Origin: Chloracidobacterium sp. UBA3360
Lineage (GTDB): Bacteria; Acidobacteriota; Blastocatellia; Pyrinomonadales; Pyrinomonadaceae
Assembly: GCA_002360555.1 (NCBI GenBank)
Contig: DEQS01000038.1
Span: 25,861-78,250 of the forward strand
Direction: 5' to 3'
DNA: 52,390 nucleotides
The notes under the pieces are model-generated. The model saw only the letters and a list, made by a program, of their open reading frames with translations. It searched no databases and was not told the DNA's origin. Position numbers and translations under genes: made by a program. Below, one piece after another: positions 8,471 to 16,616 of this stretch (positions are counted from its first letter, which is position 1; every line of letters begins with the position of its first letter).

Positions 8471-10072
8471 ATGAGCATTCCTTCATTTAACGAGATCATC
8501 GAACAAAACGACCAGACCGAGGCTCGCGCGGCATCGCTCGACGCGATCGCGGCTTTGGTCGGTAATGTATATCCAAATAAATTTTCACGCACCGCCGCCA
8601 GCGGCGTCGAAGACACGATCACCGCACTCAAACATTTCGCAACGGTCGCCGATGTCGAATCGCGAATGGCCGAGATCAAAGCCAGCCTTGGCGAAGGCGA
8701 GCGTCCGCCGGCGGATAAAAAAGATGCTCTCAACGAAAAACTAAAAGCTCTCGGCACCGTCCGCATCGCCGGCCGTCTAACGACGCCGACGCGCGGCAAT
8801 TTTGTTCATCTGACCGACGGCGTCAATAAATTACAGGTCTATTGCAACAAAAAAGGCCCGCTCGCTCTGATCAAAAACGATGGCAGCGACAGCGTTGACG
8901 AAGAAAACGGCTGGGCTCTCTGGCAACTGCTCGATCACGGGGATCTGATCGGTGCCGAGGGATATCTTTTCGTAACCAATACCGGCGAGGTGTCGGTCCA
9001 CGTCGAAAAACTCCAGTTCCTCGCAAAAGCAATGCTCCCGATGCCCGACAAAATGCACGGCATCGCCGACCCTGAGCTGCAGAGGCGTTTTCGTTACGCC
9101 GATCTGATCGCTTCGACGCTGCAGATCGAGCACGAAGGCCTGACCACTCGCGAAGTTTTCGAGCGTCGTGCAAAACTGGTCTCGCGTCTGCGCCGCTTTC
9201 TCGATGACGCTGGTTTTATCGAAGTCGAAACGCCGATGCTCACGCCAAAGGCGACGGGTGCGGCGGCGAAACCGTTCGAGACACATCATAACGCTCTCGA
9301 CATCCCACTCTACGCACGGGTTGCGCCTGAGCTTTATCTCAAACGCCTGGTCGTCGGCGGTTTTGAAAAGGTTTACGAACTCAACCGCAATTTCCGCAAC
9401 GAAGGCCTCTCCCAGCGTCACAACCCCGAATTTACCATGCTCGAATTCTACATCGCCTACATGGATGTGAACGGGATGATGGACTTCGCCGTGACCATGA
9501 TCCAAGACGCGGTCGCCAAGGCAAATAACGGCGGCCTGACCGTAAAGTACGGTGATAACGAGATAGATTTTGGCAAATTTGAGCGGATCTCGATGCTCGA
9601 CGCGATCGCCAAATATGCCCCTGGCGTTGAGGTTGATGACAATAATATTATTACGGCGTTTGACGAGCACGTCGAACATCATCTGATACAGCCAACCTTT
9701 ATCGTCGACTACCCAAAATCCATCTCGCCGCTATCAAAGGCTGATCCTTCGAACCCGAATTTCGCCGAGCGGTTCGAGCTGTTTATTAACGGAATGGAAG
9801 TCGCTAACGGTTTCAGCGAGTTGAACGACCCTAAGGAACAGTACGAACGCTTCGTTGACCAAATGTCCGAACGCGAACGCGGCGACGAAGAGGCGATGAT
9901 CCTTGACGAAGATTACATCCGTGCCCTTTCGTACGGCATGCCGCCCGCCGCCGGCATCGGCATCGGCATCGACCGCCTCGTCATGCTCCTCACCAACAAA
10001 CACTCGATCCGCGACGTCATCCTGTTCCCGCACATGCGGCCTGAGAAGGGAAGTGGGGGAGTAGAGGAGTAG
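8471..10072 (+). CDS. lysS: Lysyl-tRNA synthetase, class II
   Basis: Charges tRNA-Lys. 533 residues. The OB-fold anticodon-binding domain (VRIAGRLTTPTRGNFVHLTDG) is followed by the class II core: motif 1 around FLDDAGFIEVETPMLTP, motif 2 VYELNRNFRNEG...HNPEFTMLEFY with the invariant Arg, and motif 3 PPAAGIGIGIDRLVMLL. The first ~85 residues before the OB-fold are longer than in E. coli LysS and contain a charged segment of unknown function. The last residues after the conserved RPEKG come from a tandem octamer repeat that supplies the stop codon, so the original C-terminus may have been replaced. Transcribed from the promoter at 8429-8457. Confidence 0.96.
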   Translation: MSIPSFNEIIEQNDQTEARAASLDAIAALVGNVYPNKFSRTAASGVEDTITALKHFATVADVESRMAEIKASLGEGERPPADKKDALNEKLKALGTVRIAGRLTTPTRGNFVHLTDGVNKLQVYCNKKGPLALIKNDGSDSVDEENGWALWQLLDHGDLIGAEGYLFVTNTGEVSVHVEKLQFLAKAMLPMPDKMHGIADPELQRRFRYADLIASTLQIEHEGLTTREVFERRAKLVSRLRRFLDDAGFIEVETPMLTPKATGAAAKPFETHHNALDIPLYARVAPELYLKRLVVGGFEKVYELNRNFRNEGLSQRHNPEFTMLEFYIAYMDVNGMMDFAVTMIQDAVAKANNGGLTVKYGDNEIDFGKFERISMLDAIAKYAPGVEVDDNNIITAFDEHVEHHLIQPTFIVDYPKSISPLSKADPSNPNFAERFELFINGMEVANGFSELNDPKEQYERFVDQMSERERGDEEAMILDEDYIRALSYGMPPAAGIGIGIDRLVMLLTNKHSIRDVILFPHMRPEKGSGGVEE

Positions 10073-10084
10073 AGGAGTAGAGGA
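10061..10084. repeat. Tandem 8-bp repeat at the lysS 3' end
   Basis: Three perfect copies of GTAGAGGA in direct tandem, with similar G/A-rich sequence before and after. The lysS stop codon (10070-10072) lies inside it. Confidence 0.85.
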
Positions 10085-10117
10085 GAAGGGGAGACGAAAT
10101 GTCGTCGATTTTCCGTA

Positions 10118-10215
10118 GCGGTTTACCGCATTGCAATGCGGCGATGGCTTACCTCGCCGTTAGCATCACCCCCCAAATACACCGGCGGCTATGCCGCCAA
10201 ATTGGGTGTATAGAA
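10118..10215. repeat. Cluster of REP-like hairpins before the EamA gene
   Basis: Contains a TTTA-loop hairpin GCGG-TTTA-CCGC (10118-10129), an overlapping perfect 16-bp palindrome CCGCATTGCAATGCGG (10126-10141), and a hairpin with inner stem GGCGGC/GCCGCC and outer TACACC/GGTGTA pairing ending near 10210. The last one overlaps the predicted start of the transporter gene. Confidence 0.7.
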
Positions 10216-11126
10216 GGCCAACACATTCATTGCGAATAGTTTTTTACACAACCTTTGCTCTTATCGCTTTCGCGTTCAATTCAATATTGTGTCGACTCGC
10301 GCTTCGGGGTGACGAGGCAGATGCGGCCGGATTTACTGCTGTTCGTCTCTTGTCAGGGGCGGTGGCTTTGATAGTGATTAGTTATCTCATGGCTCGGGGC
10401 AGAAACGCGAGTGTGAACGAGCGTGCCTCATCAGGTCGCATGGACGGCACGCTCCTTAACAGTCGCGTTTCTGCCTTCAGCGGCAATTGGCCCTCCGCTC
10501 TACTCCTCTTCGCCTACGCTATCTGCTTTTCATTCGCATATCTCGGCCTTACTGCTGGGACGGGGGCGTTGATATTATTTGGCTCGGTGCAGATGACGAT
10601 GATCGCCGTCACGTTGTTTCGCGGCGAGCGTCCACGCCCGCTTGAGTGGCTCGGCCTTGCAGCGGCTGTCAGTGGATTGGTTTATCTCGTCTTTCCCGGC
10701 CTCGCATCGCCGCCGCTCAATAGTTCGCTGTTGATGGCCGCCGCCGGTGCTTCGTGGGGGCTATATACCTTGCGGGGAAAGGGAAGCACCGATCCGCTCG
10801 GACAGACGACGGGGAATTTTATCCGTACACTGCCATTCGCGGCGGTCATTGCTGTCATTTTTCTCCCCAATTTACACCTATCAACACGCGGCATTACGCT
10901 TGCCGTTCTCTCCGGAGCCGTCACATCTGGCATCGGCTACACAGTCTGGTACGCCGCTCTCAAACACCACACCGCAACCCGAGCGGCCGTTTTACAACTC
11001 TCTGTTCCCGTTATCACAGCGGTCATCGGCGTACTGTTCCTGGCGGAGGCCGCCGACATCAGACTCATCATCGCCGCCGCCCTCATCCTCGGCGGGATCG
11101 GATTGACTATATTTGGTAGACGATGA
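10191..11126 (+). CDS. EamA/DMT-family membrane transporter
   Basis: 311 residues, almost entirely hydrophobic, with about ten transmembrane helices in two EamA repeats. First-repeat features include AFAFNSILCRLALRG and the helix pair LGLTAGTGALILFGSVQMTMI; the second ends with VIGVLFLAEAADIRLIIAAALILGGIGLTI, the usual last two helices of the drug/metabolite transporter superfamily. The substrate cannot be told from sequence. The start is uncertain: the ATG at 10191 lies inside a repeat hairpin, and the family homology begins around a TTG at 10230 (LRIVFYTTFALIAFAFN). A soluble stretch at about residues 68-85 between helices is unusually long. It is followed by a dense REP-like cluster. Confidence 0.85.
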   Translation: MPPNWVYRRPTHSLRIVFYTTFALIAFAFNSILCRLALRGDEADAAGFTAVRLLSGAVALIVISYLMARGRNASVNERASSGRMDGTLLNSRVSAFSGNWPSALLLFAYAICFSFAYLGLTAGTGALILFGSVQMTMIAVTLFRGERPRPLEWLGLAAAVSGLVYLVFPGLASPPLNSSLLMAAAGASWGLYTLRGKGSTDPLGQTTGNFIRTLPFAAVIAVIFLPNLHLSTRGITLAVLSGAVTSGIGYTVWYAALKHHTATRAAVLQLSVPVITAVIGVLFLAEAADIRLIIAAALILGGIGLTIFGRR

Positions 11127-11145
11127 GCGTTGGTTTTTTCAGTTG

Positions 11146-11259
11146 CCTCCACCTTTAGGTGGAGGTTGGTTGTAGAAGAGTTTTGGGCTTTAGCCCAAGT
11201 TCTTTTTCGGCTAAAGCCGGGTTTCTTTGGGCTTTTGAACCTCCAGCTAAAGCTGGAGG
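11146..11259. repeat. Nested cluster of four TTTA/TAAA-loop hairpins
   Basis: Four perfect hairpins: CCTCCACC-TTTA-GGTGGAGG (11146-11165), TTGGGC-TTTA-GCCCAA (11183-11198), CGGC-TAAA-GCCG (11208-11219) and CCTCCAGC-TAAA-GCTGGAGG (11240-11259). The outer pair share flanks in opposite orientation, and so do the inner pair, giving a nested head-to-head arrangement typical of BIMEs. It lies between the convergent EamA and dnaE2 genes, ending 8 bases before the dnaE2 stop. Confidence 0.9.
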
Positions 11260-11267
11260 CAATTGAG

Positions 11268-14200
11268 TTACCTAAAATTATGCGATACCACGTCGACCGT
11301 AAAACTATATATCGGCTCAAAATGCCGGGCTTTTAGCATCCCTCTTTCTTCAAAAATACCTTTTATTATCAGGTAATCGTTTTGATTTATCACGGCGCGG
11401 TATTTCTCGAATACATCGGGCATCACAACAAAGTTCGAATGCCCGGTCTCGTCTTCGAGCGTAATAAATACAACATTATTCGCCGTCATCGGACGTTGAC
11501 GAATGATGACTGCACCGGCGGCGGATACGACCTGGCCTTTCTTTAGGTTCCGTGTCTGCTGTGCGGATAGCACTCCGCGTTTGTTCAGATCTTCACGCAC
11601 AAACGCCATCGGATGTTTGCCGATCGAGATGCCTGTTTTTCGCAGGTCAGCCTCGACGAGTTCGATGCCCTCCATGCGAGTCAAGAATGCGGAGTGCGGA
11701 GTGCGGAGTGCGGATTTGTCGTCTTTAACTCCGCATTCCTCATTCCGCATTCCGCACTCAAAAAGCTCACCCATCGGTTGGATAGCCAGCTCCGAATTCC
11801 ATAAAGCCTCGCGGCGGTGAACTGTGCCGTCGAAATTTAACGCTCCCGCGAGACTCAATGCTCGTATCTCGCGTTTATTAATGCCGGGAACACGGTCTAT
11901 CAGGTCGGCGATGGAGGTGTAAGGAACCCAGTCGCTACCGCTCCCGGTTCTGACACGGACGATCTCTTGGCCAACTTCTTTCCGCAAACCTCTGACAAAA
12001 TTCAGTCCGACACGGACTTGTTTCTCGCCAGCGACATCTTCGACCGTAAATTCGTATTGCGACTTATTGACATCGAGGGCGATGAAATGCAGCCCGTGGC
12101 GTTGGGCGTCTTTGACGAGCGTTGCGGCGTTGTAGAACCCGAGCGGGTAGTTGTTGAACATCGCCGCCATAAAACACGCGCGGTAATGGATCATAAAATA
12201 CGCCGAGGCGTAGGCGAGCAGGGCAAAACTGAAAGCATGGGATTCCGGAAAACCGTAATTTGAAAAAGCGAGCACGCAATTTACGATATTTTCCTGGACC
12301 TCTGCTGGCACGCCTCTTTTTTCCATCCCTTCGCGCAGATTTTTGCTGATCTTTTCGAGCTTTTTGCCCGGTTTCTTAAAGCCCATCGCTTTGCGGAGGT
12401 CTTCGGTCTCGTCGGACGTAAATCCGGCAATGTCCATCGATATTTTCAGGAGCTGTTCTTGAAAAAGCGGAACACCCATCGTTCGTTCCAATATTGGTTT
12501 TAGACGCTCGTCAATGTAATCGACCGGCTCTAAACCTTGACGGCGTTTGAGATAAGAGTGCAGCATTTTGCCGACGATAGGGCCGGGGCGAATGATGGCG
12601 ACCTGGACGACGATGTCGTAAAAATTCTTTGGTTTTGATTTCGGGAGAAACGCGATCTGGGCGCGGCTCTCGACCTGAAACATCCCGACCGTATCGCCCG
12701 TTTGCAGGGCTTTGTACACCTCATCGTCGCCGTGCGGCACTTTATACAGGCTGAGATCGACATCGTGATGCTGCTTTATCAGCGTGATGCTGTCTCGCAA
12801 AACGGCCATCATCCCGAGCCCGAGCAGATCGATCTTAACGATCTTTAGCGCGTCGCAGTCGTCTTTGTCCCATTGGACGATCGAGCGGTTTTCCATCGAC
12901 GCCGGTTCAAGCGGCACAATGCCGTCTAGTCGATCTATCGACACGACCATCCCGCCCGAATGCTGGCCGAGATGACGCGGAAAATCTAAAATTCGCTGAT
13001 AAAGATCCGCAAAATGCCGCAGCCGTATATTTTCCGCCGGGTCAAAACCATTTTCCTTAAGCCGTGCATCTAACTCTTTGCCCCGGAATGCTTCGTAATG
13101 AGAATTGAGCTTTGAGAGCCGGCTCAGGACCTCCGTCCCAAAGCCAAATGTCTTGCCGACCTCACGCACGGCCGATTTGCCGCGATAGCTGATCACATTT
13201 GCCGTCATGCCCGAGCTGCGGCGGCCGTATTTGTTATAGACGTGCTGGATGACAGATTCGCGGTCGTCGCCGGACGGCAGATCGATGTCGATATCGGGGT
13301 ATTGCTCGTAGCTTTCGGATAGAAAACGCTCGAACAATAGTTTGTTCTTTATTGGCTCGACAGCCGTGATCCCAAGAGCGTAGCAGACGACCGAATTTGC
13401 CGCGGAACCGCGTCCTTGCGACAGGATGTTGTTCTCTTTACAAAAATCCGAGATGTCAGCGACCGTCAGGAAATACCCGGCAAGCTTTTTCATCTCGATC
13501 ACGCGAAATTCTTTCTCGAGACGGCCAAGCACTTGCGACCTCAGTGCCCAGGATTCGTGAAGGTAACGCTCATGCGAACGCTCGATCGCTTTTGTCCGCA
13601 GCACGGAATTTACCGTCTCACCCGCAGGCACCGGATAATCCGGAAAATTGTACGAAAGCTCGTCCATCGAAAAATCGACCCGCGAGGCGATCTCTTGGGT
13701 GGCGTGCACAGCCTCGGGCAGGTCGGCAAAAAGATCGAGCATCTGTTTTTTATTTTTTAGATATCGTTCGCTGTTCTCGCTCAGGAGTTTTCCGGCGTCG
13801 TAGATCGTCGTGTGGTTTTTTATGCAGGTGAAAACGTCGAAAAGTTCACGGTCGTGTTGGTCCGCGAAATACGCCCCGTTACTCGCAAAATAGGGTAGCC
13901 GCAGCTTGTGAGCGAGGCCGAGGAGCGATTGGTTTATCGCCTCTTCGTGCCTGAGATGATGGCGTTGGAGCTCGACGTAGAGCCGCTTTTCGAATACATA
14001 ATTGAGCCATGCAAGATCGATCTGTCCACGGCCGGTTTTGATGCTGTTATGAATAAAACCATCGGCTCCGCCGGTAAAGCACAACAGCCCGTCAGAGTGA
14101 TCCTCAATATCTTTTCGCGTGGCAAAATGCTCGCCTTTTTTGTGACGGAGTTTTACAGTCGTGATCAGACGGCTAAGGTTTTGATAGCCTTCCAGCGTTA

Positions 14201-14435
14201 TCGGCACAAGCGGCAATAAGCTGCCGTCGTCCATCGTGATCTCTGCTCCGATGATCGGTTTTATGCCGTGCTTTCGCGCCTCAAAATGAAACCGCACCGC
14301 TCCCGCGACCGTGTCACGGTCAAGCAAAGCCGCTCCCGGCATCCCAAGCTCAGCCGCACGCTCCGCCAATCTCTGCGGCTGTGACCCCGACGAGAGAAAG
14401 CTAAAGGCTGATCGTGTATGGAGCTCGTAAAACAT
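11268..14435 (-). CDS. dnaE2: Error-prone DNA polymerase DnaE2 (ImuC)
   Basis: C-family polymerase used with ImuA and ImuB for mutagenic translesion synthesis after DNA damage. About 1055 residues. The N-terminal PHP domain starts YELHTRSAFSFLSSGSQPQRL, characteristic of the DnaE2 rather than DnaE1 branch. The polymerase core has PDIDIDLPSGDDRE with the catalytic aspartates, and LGLGMMAVLRD. HhH motifs and a C-terminal OB-fold (KKGQVVSAAGAVIIRQRPMTANNVVF) follow. The ATG at 14435 is used; a TTG one codon earlier is unlikely. Residues about 893-917, in the linker before the OB region, are encoded by an inserted inverted word repeat. The gene lies 80 bases after imuB on the same strand. Confidence 0.95.
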   Translation of the reverse strand: MFYELHTRSAFSFLSSGSQPQRLAERAAELGMPGAALLDRDTVAGAVRFHFEARKHGIKPIIGAEITMDDGSLLPLVPITLEGYQNLSRLITTVKLRHKKGEHFATRKDIEDHSDGLLCFTGGADGFIHNSIKTGRGQIDLAWLNYVFEKRLYVELQRHHLRHEEAINQSLLGLAHKLRLPYFASNGAYFADQHDRELFDVFTCIKNHTTIYDAGKLLSENSERYLKNKKQMLDLFADLPEAVHATQEIASRVDFSMDELSYNFPDYPVPAGETVNSVLRTKAIERSHERYLHESWALRSQVLGRLEKEFRVIEMKKLAGYFLTVADISDFCKENNILSQGRGSAANSVVCYALGITAVEPIKNKLLFERFLSESYEQYPDIDIDLPSGDDRESVIQHVYNKYGRRSSGMTANVISYRGKSAVREVGKTFGFGTEVLSRLSKLNSHYEAFRGKELDARLKENGFDPAENIRLRHFADLYQRILDFPRHLGQHSGGMVVSIDRLDGIVPLEPASMENRSIVQWDKDDCDALKIVKIDLLGLGMMAVLRDSITLIKQHHDVDLSLYKVPHGDDEVYKALQTGDTVGMFQVESRAQIAFLPKSKPKNFYDIVVQVAIIRPGPIVGKMLHSYLKRRQGLEPVDYIDERLKPILERTMGVPLFQEQLLKISMDIAGFTSDETEDLRKAMGFKKPGKKLEKISKNLREGMEKRGVPAEVQENIVNCVLAFSNYGFPESHAFSFALLAYASAYFMIHYRACFMAAMFNNYPLGFYNAATLVKDAQRHGLHFIALDVNKSQYEFTVEDVAGEKQVRVGLNFVRGLRKEVGQEIVRVRTGSGSDWVPYTSIADLIDRVPGINKREIRALSLAGALNFDGTVHRREALWNSELAIQPMGELFECGMRNEECGVKDDKSALRTPHSAFLTRMEGIELVEADLRKTGISIGKHPMAFVREDLNKRGVLSAQQTRNLKKGQVVSAAGAVIIRQRPMTANNVVFITLEDETGHSNFVVMPDVFEKYRAVINQNDYLIIKGIFEERGMLKARHFEPIYSFTVDVVSHNFR
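11685..11759. repeat. In-frame inverted word repeat inside dnaE2
   Basis: The left arm (11685-11714) is a run of GCGGAGT-type words with three near-perfect repeats; the right arm (11728-11759) is the complementary series of CCGCATT/CCGCACT words, with a 13-base centre. The arms can pair into a long imperfect hairpin. It encodes a Cys/Arg/Glu-rich peptide unlike the rest of DnaE2 and keeps the frame. Confidence 0.85.
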
Positions 14436-14439
14436 CAAA

Positions 14440-14519
14440 TAGTGAATAGTGAACAGTGAATAGTGAACAGTGAAGAGCTACCCACTATTCACTATTCACT
14501 GTTAGCTGTTCACTATCAG
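14440..14519. repeat. Inverted word repeat between imuB and dnaE2
   Basis: The left arm (14440-14480) repeats AGTGAATAGTGAACAGTGA-type words; the right arm (14481-14519) carries the complementary CACTATTCACTATTCACTG words and reaches the imuB stop codon. In the imuAB-dnaE2 transcript it would fold into a long hairpin directly before dnaE2. Confidence 0.85.
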
Positions 14520-15778
14520 TCGTATTCCCCCGTCAAAAACCACTCTTTCCCGGCTTTGAGCAGACGGTAAACGCCGTGGCCCTCGACCTCGATATCCCAT
14601 TCCTGTGTTTTCCAGAGGCTTTCCCACCATTTGGAATTCGATTTCCAAACGCCGCTGTATTCGAGCACGTGGCCGCTGAAATGATGTGTTTTTATAAAGA
14701 CAAGACGCGCGTCACGAACCAAAACCTCCGCTCGGAGCGGCGGGCGGTAATAATTGAATGCGATGATCGGATCAACGCCTGACGCATCCATCTGCTCCCG
14801 TCCCGCGGGCACTGCATCAGCGTCGAGGGCGAAAGGCTCAGCGAGCCGCTGGTTGAGCAACACCGGCACACCGACGTGTGTCTCGCCGACCAGCTTTTTT
14901 AACTTATTGACCGTCAGCAGCAGGCTCTCGGGTTCGGGCCTAGATACGGCATATAAGCCCTTTTGAGCGGGACGCGGAGGCGTAAAATGGGCGGTTGTTT
15001 TTACCGACACGATGTCCGCCTCCGGCGGGTCGAGGGCTGCCCGGAGGTTGATCAGCTTTAGCCAAAACGCACGGTCGAGCGTCGGGAATGACGTTTTTAT
15101 CTCGTAACTTTTTGTGGTCCGGTTTTTGAGTTTGAACGCCAGATCGAGATGCTCCGTGCTAAAACCGCAATGCTCAACCTCCGCCAGCAGGCGTTCGAGG
15201 CCGTGGTTGAGCACAAAGATCAGCTGCTCAAAATTTTCGACCGACTGGTCCAGGTCATAGCTCCACTCGACATTGCTGTCTTTCACATTTGGCGTGATAA
15301 ACGACGCTCCACGCTGTTCGATCGTGTCGATCACGTCCTGAAATTCACGTCCGTAACGCCCGATCAGCTCCGCACGCGGTATCGCCAGCAGGTCCTGAAC
15401 GCTGCGAATCCCAAGGTCGCTGAAAACATTGAGCGTGTCCTGGCCAATATCGAGATTGCGTAATGGAAGCTGCTCGAACGCATCCGGCTCATCTGTCGTT
15501 TGCCCGCCGACACCCTTTTGTCGTGCAAGCAAAATAGCCGTATCGACCGTTCCGGCAACAGCGACGCTGCCCCGCACCTTGCGCTTTTCTAACTCCGCCA
15601 GTATCTTTTGCGTGATCTTATCCGGCTTGCCGATGAGGCGTTCGAGCCCGCTCACGTCAAACAAAATGCCGTCGTCGAGCACCTCGATCGAATACGAAAA
15701 TTCGCGCGCCGCCGCGATCAGGGGCTCTTTGTCCCGCTTTACGTCCGGCGAAATTATGCACGCATACGATCTAGCCAT
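14516..15778 (-). CDS. imuB: ImuB, inactive Y-family polymerase homologue
   Basis: Adapter of the SOS mutasome that connects DnaE2 to the sliding clamp and ImuA. 420 residues. It opens MARSYACIISPD and has DVSGLERLIGKPDKI where active Y-family polymerases carry the SxDE catalytic motif, so it should be catalytically dead, as in characterised ImuB proteins. The little-finger region and a C-terminal tail (WDIEVEGHGVYRLLKAGKEWFLTGEYD) follow the usual ImuB pattern; this C-terminal part resembles the 'DUF6504/ImuB-C' segment. The frame stays open far upstream of 15778, but that part is the shadow of imuA in another frame. The start overlaps the imuA stop by 8 bases, indicating coupled translation. 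Confidence 0.88.
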   Translation of the reverse strand: MARSYACIISPDVKRDKEPLIAAAREFSYSIEVLDDGILFDVSGLERLIGKPDKITQKILAELEKRKVRGSVAVAGTVDTAILLARQKGVGGQTTDEPDAFEQLPLRNLDIGQDTLNVFSDLGIRSVQDLLAIPRAELIGRYGREFQDVIDTIEQRGASFITPNVKDSNVEWSYDLDQSVENFEQLIFVLNHGLERLLAEVEHCGFSTEHLDLAFKLKNRTTKSYEIKTSFPTLDRAFWLKLINLRAALDPPEADIVSVKTTAHFTPPRPAQKGLYAVSRPEPESLLLTVNKLKKLVGETHVGVPVLLNQRLAEPFALDADAVPAGREQMDASGVDPIIAFNYYRPPLRAEVLVRDARLVFIKTHHFSGHVLEYSGVWKSNSKWWESLWKTQEWDIEVEGHGVYRLLKAGKEWFLTGEYD

Positions 15779-16421
15779 CGGTGTAATCAAACTCCATTTT
15801 TGCCCGCAGCGGCGGCCCGTACGAGCCTTTGCGTGAGGTGAGGCTGATGTGGAATTCGCGCAGCAGTTTGAACTTCCCGCCGCCCGACCACACCGTCTTG
15901 TCCCGCGAAAAAGTAAATGACCCGTGCGATGCCGAGCCCGCCAAAGACTCCGCGGCAGTGACGAGCAGCACGGTCGCCGTTTCCTTGATCCGCGTGCGAT
16001 AGCGAAACCAATACGACCGCGGCACCATCCGTAATTGCGATCGCGAAAGCCCGCCGAGGTTGAGCCAAATACATCCAAACCCTTTTGCCTGCACCAGATA
16101 GTCGGCGGCGATAAACGCTTTTTCGACATCATTTCCGCACCGGATCCACAGCAGATCTTCGAGCACAACGCCCGCCATCTGAGCCGTCACCGGGTCAAAA
16201 CCATGCCCCGCATCGACGACCGCACAGATCTCGCCGTCCGACGTAAGCCGTGAAAGCAATGCGAGCGAAAACCCCGTTTTCCCCACGCTCGCCCCGCCGA
16301 CGATCTCGGTTATCGCACCCCGAGTCAACGACATACCAATGCCGTCGAGCGATATTTCCTCGATGTGCTTTTGCTCCTCACGCAAATGCGAAAGGCTTTT
16401 TACCAAGCTCAAATGCTGCAT
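15771..16421 (-). CDS. imuA: ImuA, RecA-like SOS mutasome protein
   Basis: 216 residues, a RecA-fold protein without the full RecA C-terminus. Walker A is intact as GGASVGKTGF (residues 42-51), followed by CAVVDAGHGFDP, the typical ImuA/RecA strand after the P-loop, and VLLVTAAESLAGSASH. Family members bind ImuB and are required for DnaE2-dependent mutagenesis; some are also annotated as SulA/RecA-like. First gene of the imuA-imuB-dnaE2 cassette and overlapping imuB. A short inverted repeat CTGT-N3-ACAG is found 44 bases upstream of the ATG and is a weak candidate for a LexA-type operator. Confidence 0.85.
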   Translation of the reverse strand: MQHLSLVKSLSHLREEQKHIEEISLDGIGMSLTRGAITEIVGGASVGKTGFSLALLSRLTSDGEICAVVDAGHGFDPVTAQMAGVVLEDLLWIRCGNDVEKAFIAADYLVQAKGFGCIWLNLGGLSRSQLRMVPRSYWFRYRTRIKETATVLLVTAAESLAGSASHGSFTFSRDKTVWSGGGKFKLLREFHISLTSRKGSYGPPLRAKMEFDYTDG

Positions 16422-16464
16422 TTAAAGTCAGTCGTGCAATGCCGAAGGCGGCAAAATGTTGCAT

Positions 16465-16475
16465 CTGTGAAACAG
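16465..16475. promoter_or_regulatory. CTGT-N3-ACAG inverted repeat upstream of imuA
   Basis: An 11-base dyad 44 bases upstream of the imuA start. It resembles half-sites of LexA-type operators, but the spacing is shorter than the canonical CTGT-N8-ACAG, so this is only a suggestion. Confidence 0.25.
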
Positions 16476-16535
16476 TATTAATAGAATAATCCACCCGGCG
16501 GATAAAGGCAAGAAGTTTTTATGAAGTTTGGTGTC

Positions 16536-16549
16536 CCGCCTTTAGGCGG
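16536..16549. repeat. Solitary TTTA-loop hairpin
   Basis: CCGCC-TTTA-GGCGG, a perfect 5-bp stem with the same four-base loop as the cluster at 11146-11259 and the copy at 10118. Confidence 0.7.
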
Positions 16550-16553
16550 CATG

Positions 16554-16579
16554 AAAAAAGGCCCCGGTCGCCCGAAGCC
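16554..16579 (-). terminator. Terminator of the citrate synthase gene
   Basis: On the minus strand GGCTTCGG-GCGA-CCGGGGCC forms an 8-bp stem (two G-U pairs in RNA) directly followed by six T. Only the minus-strand RNA pairs fully, so it acts on the leftward gene at 16617-17756. Confidence 0.75.
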
Positions 16580-16592
16580 TCTTAACAATTTC

Positions 16593-16612
16593 AAATTTCA
16601 GATCTGAAATTT
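16593..16612. repeat. Perfect 20-bp AT-rich palindrome
   Basis: The palindrome has centre CAGATCTG and AAATTT outer arms. It shares the TCTGAAATTTCAGA-type core with the element inside mfd (8095-8148), so both belong to one interspersed family. It lies between the citrate synthase stop and its terminator. Confidence 0.8.
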
Positions 16613-16616
16613 TAAA

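Noticed and set aside
8831..9682. 283-codon minus-strand open frame opposite lysS
   Set aside because: Antisense shadow of lysS with no recognisable domain or ribosome site.
15779..16168. N-terminal extension of the ImuB frame
   Set aside because: It overlaps imuA in another frame, is Arg/Cys/Ser-rich and lacks homology; the ATG at 15778 starts the conserved ImuB part.
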